In this document: positions 54,206 through 64,000 of the stretch, in pieces
How the letters are laid out: the number at the start of each line of letters is the position of its first letter
Position numbering within the stretch: position 1 is the first letter of the stretch
The notes under the pieces: model-generated
The model's database searches: none
What the model saw: only the letters and a program-made list of their open reading frames with translations
Told to the model about the DNA's origin: nothing
Program-made: the position numbers and the translations under genes
Source of the DNA: Lytechinus pictus
Lineage: Eukaryota > Echinodermata > Echinoidea > Temnopleuroida > Toxopneustidae
Length of the DNA: 64,000 nucleotides
Assembly (NCBI RefSeq): GCF_037042905.1
Contig: NC_087258.1
Location: 13,071,501-13,135,500 of the forward strand
Direction: 5' to 3'

Positions 54206-54648
54206 TAGAGGCGCATGGCCAATATTGGAGACTGTCTCCAATGTGGGAGATTATCTCCAATATCAGAGACTTTTGTAAAGAATTTGGGTATCCAATTTCA
54301 GACACAGTCTCCAGTTTTGGAGATCAATTTCCTTTGTTTACATTTGCTGCAAAAGGATTACCTTGGCGGCAAATAAAAATGTGATAAGCAGATTCCTCAT
54401 GAAAAATTACCCCTTTTCACCGTCTACTTTAAAAATTCACCGTCTACTTTTGTTTTGATAAGGATATTTGTTGTCAATCACACACAAAACAAATGGGCTT
54501 CTGACCTCAGCGAGACAAAATTTTGGGTGGAAAAAATCATGTTTTTGTTGGTGTTTCTTTTGTCCTTTTGCAAAGCAAGTCTCCAATGTGGGAAATTGTC
54601 TCCTCTATTGGAGTCTCCCATATTGCCTTGCGCCTCTAGTCTCTACTG
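54206..54648. mobile_element. MITE with 8 bp target duplication ATATGCAG
   Basis: ATATGCAG at 54198-54205 and 54649-54656. Ends TAGAGGCGCATGGC and GCCTTGCGCCTCTA are inverted, with about 10 extra bases at the right terminus. Subterminal TTGGAGAC / GTCTCC motifs recur many times. Confidence 0.8.
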
Positions 54649-54656
54649 ATATGCAG

Positions 54657-55440
54657 CCTTTCTCATCAAAATCCCTGAGCTGAATCGTGTGTAAAGACTT
54701 TATTGTGCACAGACATCATGGGGCACAATTTTTTGTTCAATCTGAAACCAAAAAAAAGTGAATGACTGGCTCGGGCCTCGGCCTGGTTTTAACTTTAAGT
54801 TAACTTTTGAAATTTGAGTTTTGTTTCCCATGATAAATCATTAACTTAAGAAAATCTTGTTTTTTTCAAATTTTTATGAGATTTTTTGCACACTTACTCA
54901 TAAGAATATAAGGAACATTATCAACTAAAAAGTTTTGTGAAGTAAATTGAAATCTATATTAAATCTGAGGTTAAATAATTAGGTGCGCAGACATGGGCCA
55001 TGGCGGGGCCCACCTTCATACCCCCAACCTTGCCTCGCCGCCTCGCTCGGGGCGCGGCTGGCCTTCGAGGCTGCGTAGCCCTCCCAATCAAGCCAACATT
55101 AACTCGGTCAAATTCAAAGCCGGGCTGTAGAAGAAACGATCAGAAATAAAGCTACTTTCCATCAAAACCAGTCATTCACATTTGAAATTAAAGTTTAAGA
55201 CAGAATACATATGATGAAAAGGTGAACAAAAATACGAACCAACACGAATGAAAACGGCAAAATGTTGTTCCCGTAGGCGAAGGATTCCGCATCAACGGCT
55301 TCAAAATCCGCGGAAAAATTGTATTGTAAAAAAATGAACGAGAACTGACCAATCAGAACGCTCGATTTGTGAACTATGGTATCGCACAATCAGCAAAAAT
55401 TTATTTCGGTAAAAGTCGTTCACAAAACTCGAGAATTACA
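54657..55440. other. Unassigned sequence with a GC-rich patch
   Basis: GC-rich around 54985-55090 (GCCTCGCCGCCTCGCTCGG). No supported coding exon; the open frame at 55195-55389 has no recognisable features. Confidence 0.35.
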
Positions 55441-55445
55441 ATGCA

Positions 55446-55498
55446 AGTAAACAATTACTGTACTATAAAGTTACTTTACAGTACAGTAATTGTTTACT
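55446..55498. repeat. Perfect 19 bp inverted repeat, 15-base loop
   Basis: AGTAAACAATTACTGTACT at 55446-55464 and its exact complement at 55480-55498. Confidence 0.9.
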
Positions 55499-55499
55499 A

Positions 55500-56685
55500 G
55501 CATATACTAGTAGTCAGTTTTGTCACTATACAGTCCGAGCATGGGTGGAATGATTGCAATATATTGACCTGAAATTTCAACATTTTGGGGACACCCAAAA
55601 CACGGGGGTATATAAATTATAACGTACAATACCATCATTATCATGATTGTTTTTTCGATGGCTAGTATATTTGAGTTTTTTTGTGATATAAATTATCTAA
55701 TGCAGTTTATATTGATATGCGAGTGAGCGAGCAAATTTTTAGTACTTGGAAGACAGAATGGTGTCCAAAACCCGGGGTCCAAAAACGTCTTTCAAGTGTG
55801 CAATAATTATACCACATCAAGAGCTATGTCCTTGTACATAGTATTACCATCTCTATTGGTGACAGTTACCTTGAGCTATTTCAATTATGACAATGGCTAC
55901 TGTTGTTGTGATCGATATATACTTAATTACAGTAAATAGTAGTTGGAATGAAGTCAGGATGATTGAAAAACGTCTTTCAAGGGAAAATTGCGACGAGCAA
56001 ACGTGATCGAGTGCCTTAAAAAAATTGCTTCAGTCGTTTTAATTGACAATGTGCAGAGGATATATAGCAGGGGTAATTTTTCAAAAACGAAAGGTAGAAT
56101 AGATATAAAGTTGTTATATTATAAAAATAATGATCAAACAGTCGAGATTTATTCAATGAAAACTCATTTGCTCACTAGTTAAAATTAGTGAGTTGAGAAT
56201 ATAAAAAAATAGGATCATGATTATCGCGAATATAACGATTATAATGCCTTATGAAATGAATCTCATGGCAACTCATCCGATAAACTTCAAAAAATGCGGA
56301 AATGGCAATGATGCAAATGACAACGAAAATATCGCAGAAAGGAAAAATTTTGAATAATATTGAAAATTATATTGGGGGATGATGCAACGTTCAAATTTGG
56401 AGCAAAATTCACATTTGACATAGATTGTTGCGTCAATTATCAATTAATGCAATTAAAAGTATCCTATGAAGAACAAATACAATTCTTAGGATGATATGCT
56501 GTCGTAACAACATGAAGCCCTAGTGTTTCATTATTATAGTGATCAATATGTCATGCGTGTCTCATCTAACAAAAAACTTGAAATATAGGGTATATTTTGT
56601 ACAGACTATCCCCGCTTCCACAATGATGTCAGGATATGACCCCCCACCCCTTCAAGTGTATTTAAGAAACGTTTTATTTGGTTTT
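55500..56685. other. Unassigned A/T-rich sequence
   Basis: No gene or clear element seen; the open frame 55988-56182 shows no family features. Confidence 0.3.
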
Positions 56686-56693
56686 GGTTTATG

Positions 56694-57250
56694 CCCGGAG
56701 GGCCACTTACATTGATGAGTGCATGGATACCATGCGCGACCAAAAAAAAACACCGTAAAAGAGATGTCTTTTTCAAGATAGGGCACGTTACGTAAGTAAC
56801 GTAATAAGAGTGTCAAAAACACTAAGGGTATCTATTTTCGCTAGGAAAGCTACGTGTTTAGGGTCGAATTTGCGAGGGTGTAAAAATTTAAGACTAATAT
56901 GTTTTATAAAGGATGTACTTTTTTGCCAGAAGAGTCAACACTACGTGTTAGTAGAGTACGATTTTGCGCGAGATGTGGGAGATGGGGCTGTACTATAGGG
57001 CCTACACAATCAGGTAAAGGTAAAACCGACGACAACAATAAAAATATCGTTGTACTTAATTGGGGGGTCAATTCAGGGAATACTTGCCAAGAGTATTGTT
57101 TTGTTTCCAATACTTGTTAAGGGGAGGGTTTCACACGCCAATACGTCTTAAGGGGTGCATTTTCAGAATATGGAAAATACGTGTTTAGGGTGCTTTTCGA
57201 GACCCCATGGTCGCGCATGGTACCCACTCGTCAATGGCAGTGGCCCCCGG
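56694..57250. mobile_element. MITE with G/C-run termini (second copy, inverted orientation)
   Basis: GGTTTATG at 56686-56693 and 57251-57258. Ends CCCGGAGGGCCACTTACATT and GGCAGTGGCCCCCGG enclose the same interior as 727-1410 (GGGCACGTTACGTAAGTAAC, GGGTGCATTTTCAGAATATG). Shorter by about 130 bp. Confidence 0.88.
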
Positions 57251-57259
57251 GGTTTATGA

Positions 57260-57900
57260 TAAAAATTGTAACCATTATATTTAAAAGTCATTTGAATTAT
57301 TCAATTCATAAATGGATTCATATAACCATACTGCCATGATAGCGGAAAAAACCTTTGCAATAAAATGAGCTAAACATAAGGATTTGTTATCATGATGGCC
57401 TAACTCTTGTAAGATGATAAAGAGAAATTTTGCGTTTTTAGAATTCAAAATTAGGCAAATTGAAGCTATTTTTTTTTTTACTGCATTTTAAAGATGAATC
57501 CAACAATATAATTAGAAACTATCGTTATACTGTCTTAAAAGGTGTGGGGGCGGGACCGGTATACCACCCCCAGTGCTGGCAGCCCCCTATGGGATTTACG
57601 CCCATGCTAATACAGACAGGGATTATGGTCATCATGCAAATACAGGTAGTGCCGGGGAAGGGGAGGGGGCATCTGGCATATGAAAAAAAATGCATGCGTG
57701 TGTGAATTTTTTATTTTTGCTTTGTCAAATTTTTCTGGGGGAAATTGTTCAATTTATTTATTTTTCAGCAGATAAACGATATACAATATGTCCAGGAATG
57801 AAGAGAAAAACGGTAAGCTTAGAAAAAAAACCTTGTGAATTGTAATTTGTACATGTAAATGCCTAATCAAGTATATATAGGCCAATATATATACACTCAC
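57260..57900. other. Unassigned sequence
   Basis: Contains a G-rich patch at 57541-57560 and 57651-57670. No gene supported. Confidence 0.3.
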
Positions 57901-58740
57901 TTTTTTTTTTTCAATATGTTTTTATTAAGGATTTCATTCAAATGAATTACATAAACTGCAGATAAATACAAAAAAAAAATACAAATCTTCATTTCATATC
58001 AACAAGGATATGCAAAAAAGTACATATATATTTACCAAGAACTGAAGCAAATAAAGACGGAATGAAACTCCTTAAAATTATACTTTTATATCTGAAAAAA
58101 AAAAAAAACTCAACTGAGTCCCCAACCCTCTATGTATCTCAATAATAATTAATGTTAAATGGCTATATAAATGATTTGCAGGAAAACAGAAATCAACCTA
58201 AATGTATTATCATTGCATCCCATTTTAAATCAAGCTTCAACATAACTTTACATAATTATACACACACCCACCTTAACACCCTTACACACATGCACATACC
58301 ACGCATACGTAAACAAACATAATATATACAAATCTGCATAATGAACGTTTAACATTTTGGCGCAATAGGATACAGAAAGAAAAAAAAACCTGCAAATCAT
58401 ATTGATACAAGAGAAGGGGAAATTGAAAAGAACTAGTAAAAAGAAAAAAAAAAACATCAACATTCACACCAGGATTCACACTCGCACCACACTAGACACA
58501 TCCCACCTGTTCACATTCAAATCCCTTTTCACCTTCAGTTCATCCCATTTCTGCAAATGTAAACTTAACTTGCCTGACTTCGTTGCCAGGCGTCTTTCTT
58601 CTTCTATACAACCCGTTATATATTTGTGTATTTTAATAAATGACGGTACCCGGCCTTCAGCTCTTGAATCAAAAATTGCATATTTAATAAAAAGAATAAC
58701 AGAATTGACACATTTAATTCTACAAGAATTTCCAGGCACA
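57901..58740 (-). mobile_element. 3' end of a LINE (non-LTR retrotransposon)
   Basis: On the minus strand, a coding tail (58735-58478) reads RIKCVNSVILFIKYAIFDSR, VPSFIKIHKYITGCIEEERR and LSLHLQKWDEL, the C-terminal pattern of LINE reverse-transcriptase ORFs. A ~550 base 3' UTR follows, with AATAAA (57926-57921) and an 11-base A-tail (57911-57901). 5'-truncated next to a CA-rich tract. Confidence 0.65.
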
Positions 58741-58779
58741 CACACACCCTCGCACACCCACACACACATATAATATATA

Positions 58780-60460
58780 CAGTGCGTCCCCAAAAAACTA
58801 TACACTTTTGAAATGACTGCCAAATAAAAAATATATCACTTTGGGGGAAAAGACTTATATTACATAGAAGCCAATAAAGTCAACTTTCAAATGACACCAA
58901 AAAGTTGGAAAACTATTCATGCTTGAGCGAGCACTGCCCACTGAAACAAAGAGTATGAAAATTAGGCTGGGCCGGCATTAGCCTTCCGATTTCTTTCAGG
59001 TTTTTTTGTTTGGTACTTGCAAAGTTGAGGGTTTTGTGATGAATTAATGATCAGTTGTGATCAGTTTGTTCTTTGACAAATTTCATGCGTTATTAAATTG
59101 AAATTTAATGCATGAGTGATCATGAATTGCAATTTTTAGTACAGCATTTTGACTTTATTATGTGGATCTCAGCAATGTGTTCATGAGAGTCAGGAGAATA
59201 TGGGGTAAGATAGGACTCAAATAGATGAAGTACGTTGATGGGATAAAGGTCAACAGAACATTTAGCAACCCCTCCCCCACTACTCTCCTCCTGAGAGACT
59301 AAGCTCGGCTAGGCTGGGCATGGATTAGCCTTACAATTCTTTGAGTGGTTAGTCCTTTGGAACTGGCAAAGCCAAGGGTGTTATGCTAAATTAATGAGTG
59401 AGATAAGTTTTGGTTTCTTATAGGCAAATTTCATGAGTTACTTAGTGTAGCATATTCATCTTGTGGACCTCAGCAGTGTGTTCGTGAGAGTCAGAGTAAT
59501 GTGATGGTACTTGTTACAAGTTAGGGGGCGAGATATTGTAAGACTTGGTTAAAGGGGCATTCCTCTTCTTTCTGTCCTTTTACAAATTAAAAGTCATATA
59601 CCCTCCCCCTCCACCCCCATTTCCCAGCCCCCCTCTCTCTGTTTCACTTCCTGGATTGTAGCCTATTCAAAACTTAACTGCCAAATGTCCGGTGGCTGAT
59701 GGTCAGTTTTTTTTTTCATAGAATGATTGCCAAGAAATTTATCGATTATGATGATTTATGAAACAGTTTATTGAAAAAATCTGAATGTTTTATTGATCAC
59801 ATTGCACTTTGAATGAGCTAATTTACTGATAAATTGTTGATTTAATGATTGATAGGAAAAGGTTGATGCCCAAATTCAGAATTCATCATTAAATCAACAT
59901 TCTGCTGTGGAATTCACGCGTACATGACAATAGCAATCAGTCTCCCAACAGGAGGGGAGGGGGCTAAATGTTCTGTTGATCCTTATTCCATCAACCTACT
60001 TCTCCCACTTAAGTCCTTTCTCACCCCCTATTCTCCCGACTCCCATGAACACATTGCTGGGATCCACATGATAAAATTGAAATGCTGCCCAAAAAGTGCA
60101 ATTTGCGTTCACTCATACATTAAAGTTCAATTTAATAATTTATGAAATTTGCTTAAACAACTTAAACTGGTCACGGTTGATCATTAATTTATCACAACTC
60201 CCTTAACTTTGCAAGTTCCAAAAGGATTTGCCTCTCAAAAATTGACATAAATTGGAACGCTAATTCCGGCCCAGCCTAATTTCCATACCCTTTGTTTCAG
60301 TGGGCAGTGCTCGCTCAAGCATGAATAGTTTTCCAACTTTTTGGTATCATTTAAAAGTTGCCTTTATTGGTTTTCATATATGTGAGAGTTTTTCCCCAAA
60401 GTGCTACATTTTTTATTTGGCAGCCATTTCAAAAATGTATAGTTTTTTTTTGACGCACTG
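58780..60460. mobile_element. Tc1/mariner-type foldback element, TA target, non-coding
   Basis: TA at 58778-58779 and 60461-60462; ends CAGTGCGTCCCCAAAAAACT and a T-run followed by GACGCACTG. About 220 terminal bases are inverted with few mismatches (CACTGCCCACTGAAACAAAG region). More inner segments are also inverted (AACAGAACATTTAGC and GGCTAAATGTTCTGTTGATC), so most of the element can fold on itself. The left arm contains a diverged ~300 bp direct repeat (GGATCTCAGCAATGTGTTC / GGACCTCAGCAGTGTGTTC). No transposase frame. Confidence 0.8.
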
Positions 60461-61398
60461 TATATGTACAGTATAATATACATTGCCATGCATGATTTTC
60501 ATTGAAGTCACATTTATTTGGCATACTATTTTTCTTGAATCGATCAAAAATAAAAATATAGTGCCATTGACGATTGTTTAAGTTTTCACTGACAATAATA
60601 AAAACGTTTCAAAACAACCAAAAAAACAAACAATTCCTGTTTATGATGTAAATAAATTCACACTTGAAGTCTGTGCCGTATTGACTGTAAGCATGCCAAA
60701 CTATATCAGGGGAGGCGCCATGGTATTTTCATAGGGGGAAATGATTTGAAAATGATATTTAAAAGATTGAATAGGTTATTTAAGAGTTCCATGACTCGGA
60801 CGTCTGTTGTTGATAGCCTATTTCGCCCTCATTCCCTTTTCTTCCTGTCTTTTTTTTTCTTGTTTTTATCCTATTTCATTATTATTTTTTTACACGACTT
60901 GAAGAGGGGAGGGGGGGGAACACATCACTTCATGCGCCCTTCTATGAGTAAAATATTTTCAGTCGTCGTGAACCATCAACAAAGTTGGAATTCAGTGAAT
61001 TTATGTTACACAACATATTGGGTAGCTAGTCGCAGATGAAATTACAAAATAAAAACCATGTAAGTATATAAATACATTGTATAACATTTTTGAATTGATA
61101 TTTGGGGAAACCTAGGCTTCACTAACATTTTCTATAGTTGTTATGTTAATAAAACAAACTTATTGTTAGTGTGAACTTTCCCTTGAAAGCTTTAAAGCCA
61201 TCGTAATAAGCATTAGAATAGAATTGCAGGTACCTGACTAAACAAGGTCGTGAACAAAAAATTGACGATGTCGGAGTAACTTTCTATTCCATTTTATTTA
61301 CAAACAGTAACAGTAAATACGATCACAATCACATTATGCGGTATTACAGTATCTGAAGGATATTTTCACATTCCATCGACAAAAAAAAAAAATTGGAA

Positions 61399-61536
61399 CA
61401 GGGGTCCGTTTCATAAAACTTTTTACAATAACAGTTATAAGCCACTGAAATCCTTCAATCTGATTGGCTGATAGTAAACTTGTTATAGAAATGTTGCATT
61501 TGTTATTATAACAAGTCTTTATGAAACGGGACCCTG
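61399..61536. mobile_element. MITE with CAGGGGTCC/GGACCCTG-type ends
   Basis: CAGGGGTCCGTTTCATAAA and TTATGAAACGGGACCCTG are inverted, about 138 bp, non-coding. Confidence 0.75.
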
Positions 61537-62014
61537 GTTTTCAAGAAAAAATACGTACATAAATTTGTTGGAGTCCACTTTCAAATATACATGTATTTTG
61601 AAATGCAAATTTCAATTTTATAAAAATTGAGTGTTGATTGACCAAATCAATTCAAAAAGTGGCTCGAAAATTCAAATTTCAAGACTTATGAAAATTAAAT
61701 GATTGTATTGCAATATCAGCACCAACTGGTGGAGTAAACAAATCAGTTTCCATGAGTGCCTCCAGAACTTACCCTATAACCAAACATGGAAGTTGTATTC
61801 AATTGAAAATTTAAGCAACAATTGGAAAACGAATAAAGAAGTATACAACAAGCATACATTCGTATTCCCACTTTCTTAGTTATGAAGTAAACACGAGTTC
61901 ACTGTAATAGAATGCAGGAATTCTCTTTGCCGGGATCACAGATTTTTTCCACTTTAGAAGATTGAGAGAGCACAACACCTTTTGCAAGAAATGGTTTTCA
62001 CAACACAAAGTTAA

Positions 62015-62460
62015 AGGGGAATCTGACCCAAATAAAAGATTGTTTTACGAGGAAAAGGAAAAATCAGACAAGTTGATAGGTGAAAGTTTGAACAATATCG
62101 GACAAATAATAAGAAAGTTATGAATTTTTGGAAGTTGTAAAATTGGTAATCACTACACCCATGGAGACTTCAAATTGGCTGCATATATGATGTCATAGTG
62201 ATGTAAGGCAAGGACTCTCTTCCCTGTACGCCAATACATCAAATGGCTGAAATGTCTTTTTTTTCATAAGTTTTACTTCATATTATATTTTTCTTTAATG
62301 AAAACATAAAACAATATACTACCTGGGTTATGTTCAGATTACTGCCCCAGGGGAATGGGTACTTATGGGAAAGATGTCCTTGCCCCTTGTCATTATTTAC
62401 TTTCCTAGTTATTTTTCTCCTTTACAAGACAACATTTCATGACCAAGGCTGGATTCCCCT
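62015..62460. mobile_element. TTAA-type MITE, intact ends
   Basis: TTAA at 62011-62014 and 62461-62464. Ends AGGGGAATCTGACCC and GGCTGGATTCCCCT are inverted. Interior shared with 15409-15991. Non-coding. Confidence 0.82.
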
Positions 62461-63700
62461 TTAACCAATCAATGAGTGATCCAAATAAGTGATCAATTAA
62501 ATCAATCCTATATCCATCCATAAGATCAATCCTCACAATTTGTGTCACATGACAGTGACCCATTTGTCTGAGAAACTGATTGATTTTAGGTGATTATTAT
62601 CATTATTTAATACCGCTTTCAGTAACTCGCTGGTTCGGACCAGCTCCAGGCGGAGTAGTAAAAATTTCGAATTTATGAATGGTGCAGTCTAAAATAGCCT
62701 GCGCCAGGCAGGGGTTATAGTTCTGCTTTTATCAGCACCAGACTAGTACAATCCCTTATATGCCCGAGTATTTGAATGGTTGATCGTAAAAGTGGCGCGA
62801 CTCTGCTATGTAGTTACCGAACACTTGTTGTGCAGACTATATTAGTACGGGCTTGGTGCAGACCAAAAAAATCATGAGTTACTGAAAACAGTATAAGATA
62901 TTTGTACAATTCAAACTACATGTAGCTTTAGAATTTGCAAAGAACATGACTAAAAATAATAATTTTGTAATATTTGTCTGAATACCTCTGGCTTACAAGA
63001 GATTGAGTTACATAAAATTGGCTGTCTAGTACATGTAATAGAGTACTATTACTGATTAGAAACTGCATAATGTAAACAATGGTGCCAATAGATAGATACA
63101 AATTTCAATTTTCATATTCCTAAGGCCCCATATCACTAAAAGGAATATGAAAATAAACAGTTTCATTTAATAGTAATAGCAAGTAACTTCAATTTTATAA
63201 TTGCAGACAGTACAGGTTACACAAATAACTGTTTACAGGGTTTTTGTCTAAGCACATATAATCATAAAGGAAAACAAGTATAAGATGATCAATGTTGTAT
63301 TACTTGTATTGACTCATAACTGTTTCCAAAGATTACATAAGTAGGCAAAAAATGGGTACAACCAATGTAGTTTAAATAATTTTGGAATTACATTTGGAAG
63401 ATAAATTGATTAAATTACAGAATACATGTACATCAGCAATGCTTCAATGCTATAATACATACATGTAATTCCCACATACAAAATCTACATAGAATGAAAA
63501 GTTCACCCTGATATAGTAATATATGCTTAACATACAATATAGTTTGGTTCATAAAAGTATAAAAAGTTGGGTTAGGGAAATAACATGATCTAAATAAGAT
63601 GTAAAAGCTGAGAAATTTGAATAAATATTGATTTAATTTTATAAATTTTTAACATATCTATTTGTTACCAATATGTAAACCGATCAGGAATAATCATTAA

Positions 63701-63870
63701 AGGGGTACTTCAGGCTGAAAATAATATGATTTCAACAGATGAAGTGAAATCAGACAAACATAACACAGAAAATTTCATAAAAATCAGACAACGAATAACA
63801 AAGTTATGACATTTTAAAGCTTCGCATTATTTTGGTGAAACAGTTCTATGCACGTCTTCATGAATATGCA
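63701..63870. mobile_element. Partial TTAA-type MITE
   Basis: TTAA at 63697-63700 followed by AGGGGTACTTCAGGCTGAAA. This reads as the reverse complement of the right end of 2832-3387, up to ATGCACGTC and ATGAATATGCAATG. The far end is not visible. Confidence 0.65.
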
Positions 63871-63986
63871 ATGTATGAAGATCCGTTTCTGAATCATTCT
63901 AAGCCTGAGCAAAAATTCAACATCCATCAGTCAAATATTTGGGTGGAATGATCCAACCAGTGTGGGAGTGGTTAGTCTACATTTAC

Positions 63987-64000
63987 CTGTCTCCACCAAG
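63987..64000 (-). CDS. Possible exon edge of a neighbouring gene (partial)
   Basis: Minus strand reads CTTGGTGGAGACAG followed by gtaaatg at 63986-63980, a plausible donor. Only 14 bases of the candidate exon are in the window, so this is a weak call. Confidence 0.25.

Larger units (their letters stand above)
61280..63690. other. Mostly unassigned right flank
   Basis: Apart from the MITEs at 61399-61536 and 62015-62460, no exon is supported. A minus-strand AATAAA lies near 61298, so the stretch could be the 3' UTR of a gene beyond the right edge. Confidence 0.25.

Noticed and set aside
58402..58773. Plus-strand 123-residue frame
   Set aside because: Opposite strand of the LINE 3' coding remnant plus a CA-repeat tail.
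60746..61039. 97-residue frame with a hydrophobic stretch
   Set aside because: The hydrophobic part comes from a T-rich tract. No start context, splice or homology support.

Overview
This is a eukaryotic, intron-rich and repeat-rich window. It most likely comes from a sea urchin or another echinoderm. That placement rests on recognising the repeat families: tRNA-derived SINEs, TTAA-flanked MITEs with internal inverted segments, foldback elements, and a tandem repeat carrying a nuclear-receptor half-site pair. It also fits a deuterostome-like condensin protein. No search was run, so the species is inferred. There are no operons or bacterial-type genes.

One protein gene dominates. On the minus strand, 31 coding exons between 49893 (start codon) and 10204 (stop codon) join in frame into a 1469-residue protein. 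I identify it as NCAPD2, the condensin I HEAT-repeat subunit (condensin complex subunit 1). Every junction has a GT donor and an AG acceptor, and all 31 phases agree. The C-terminal tail carries three CDK-consensus T-P-x-K/R sites.

The introns hold most of the unusual structure. Four introns (after exons 6, 8, 10 and 16) carry decayed tandem copies of the donor-side end of the preceding exon. Intron 7 contains a TIR-bounded element on the opposite strand, with an apparently intact three-exon, 615-residue Mutator-like transposase that has strongly cytosine-poor blocks. Intron 18 contains a nested structure: a hAT-type element carrying a BED-finger fragment, split by a 5.2 kb foldback element with ~1.2 kb inverted arms and a core of ~210 bp tandem repeats. 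Intron 16 contains a ~165 bp repeat with four perfect DR1 motifs.

Region by region. 1-1.6 kb: first exon of a small secreted-peptide gene (minus strand), with a MITE in its intron. 2.2-3.4 kb: two MITEs sharing one TTAA. 4.3-4.5 kb: a tRNA-derived SINE. 4.8-5.8 kb: a CTA microsatellite with a ~314 bp super-repeat. 6-10 kb: small MITEs and LINE tails. 10.2-49.9 kb: NCAPD2. 50.4-53.8 kb: a hairpin MITE and a composite element with a 110 bp satellite organised in 440 bp higher-order units. 54-61 kb: more DNA transposons, a LINE 3' end and a foldback Tc1/mariner-type element. 61.3-64 kb: mostly unassigned, with a possible exon edge of a neighbouring minus-strand gene at the right border.
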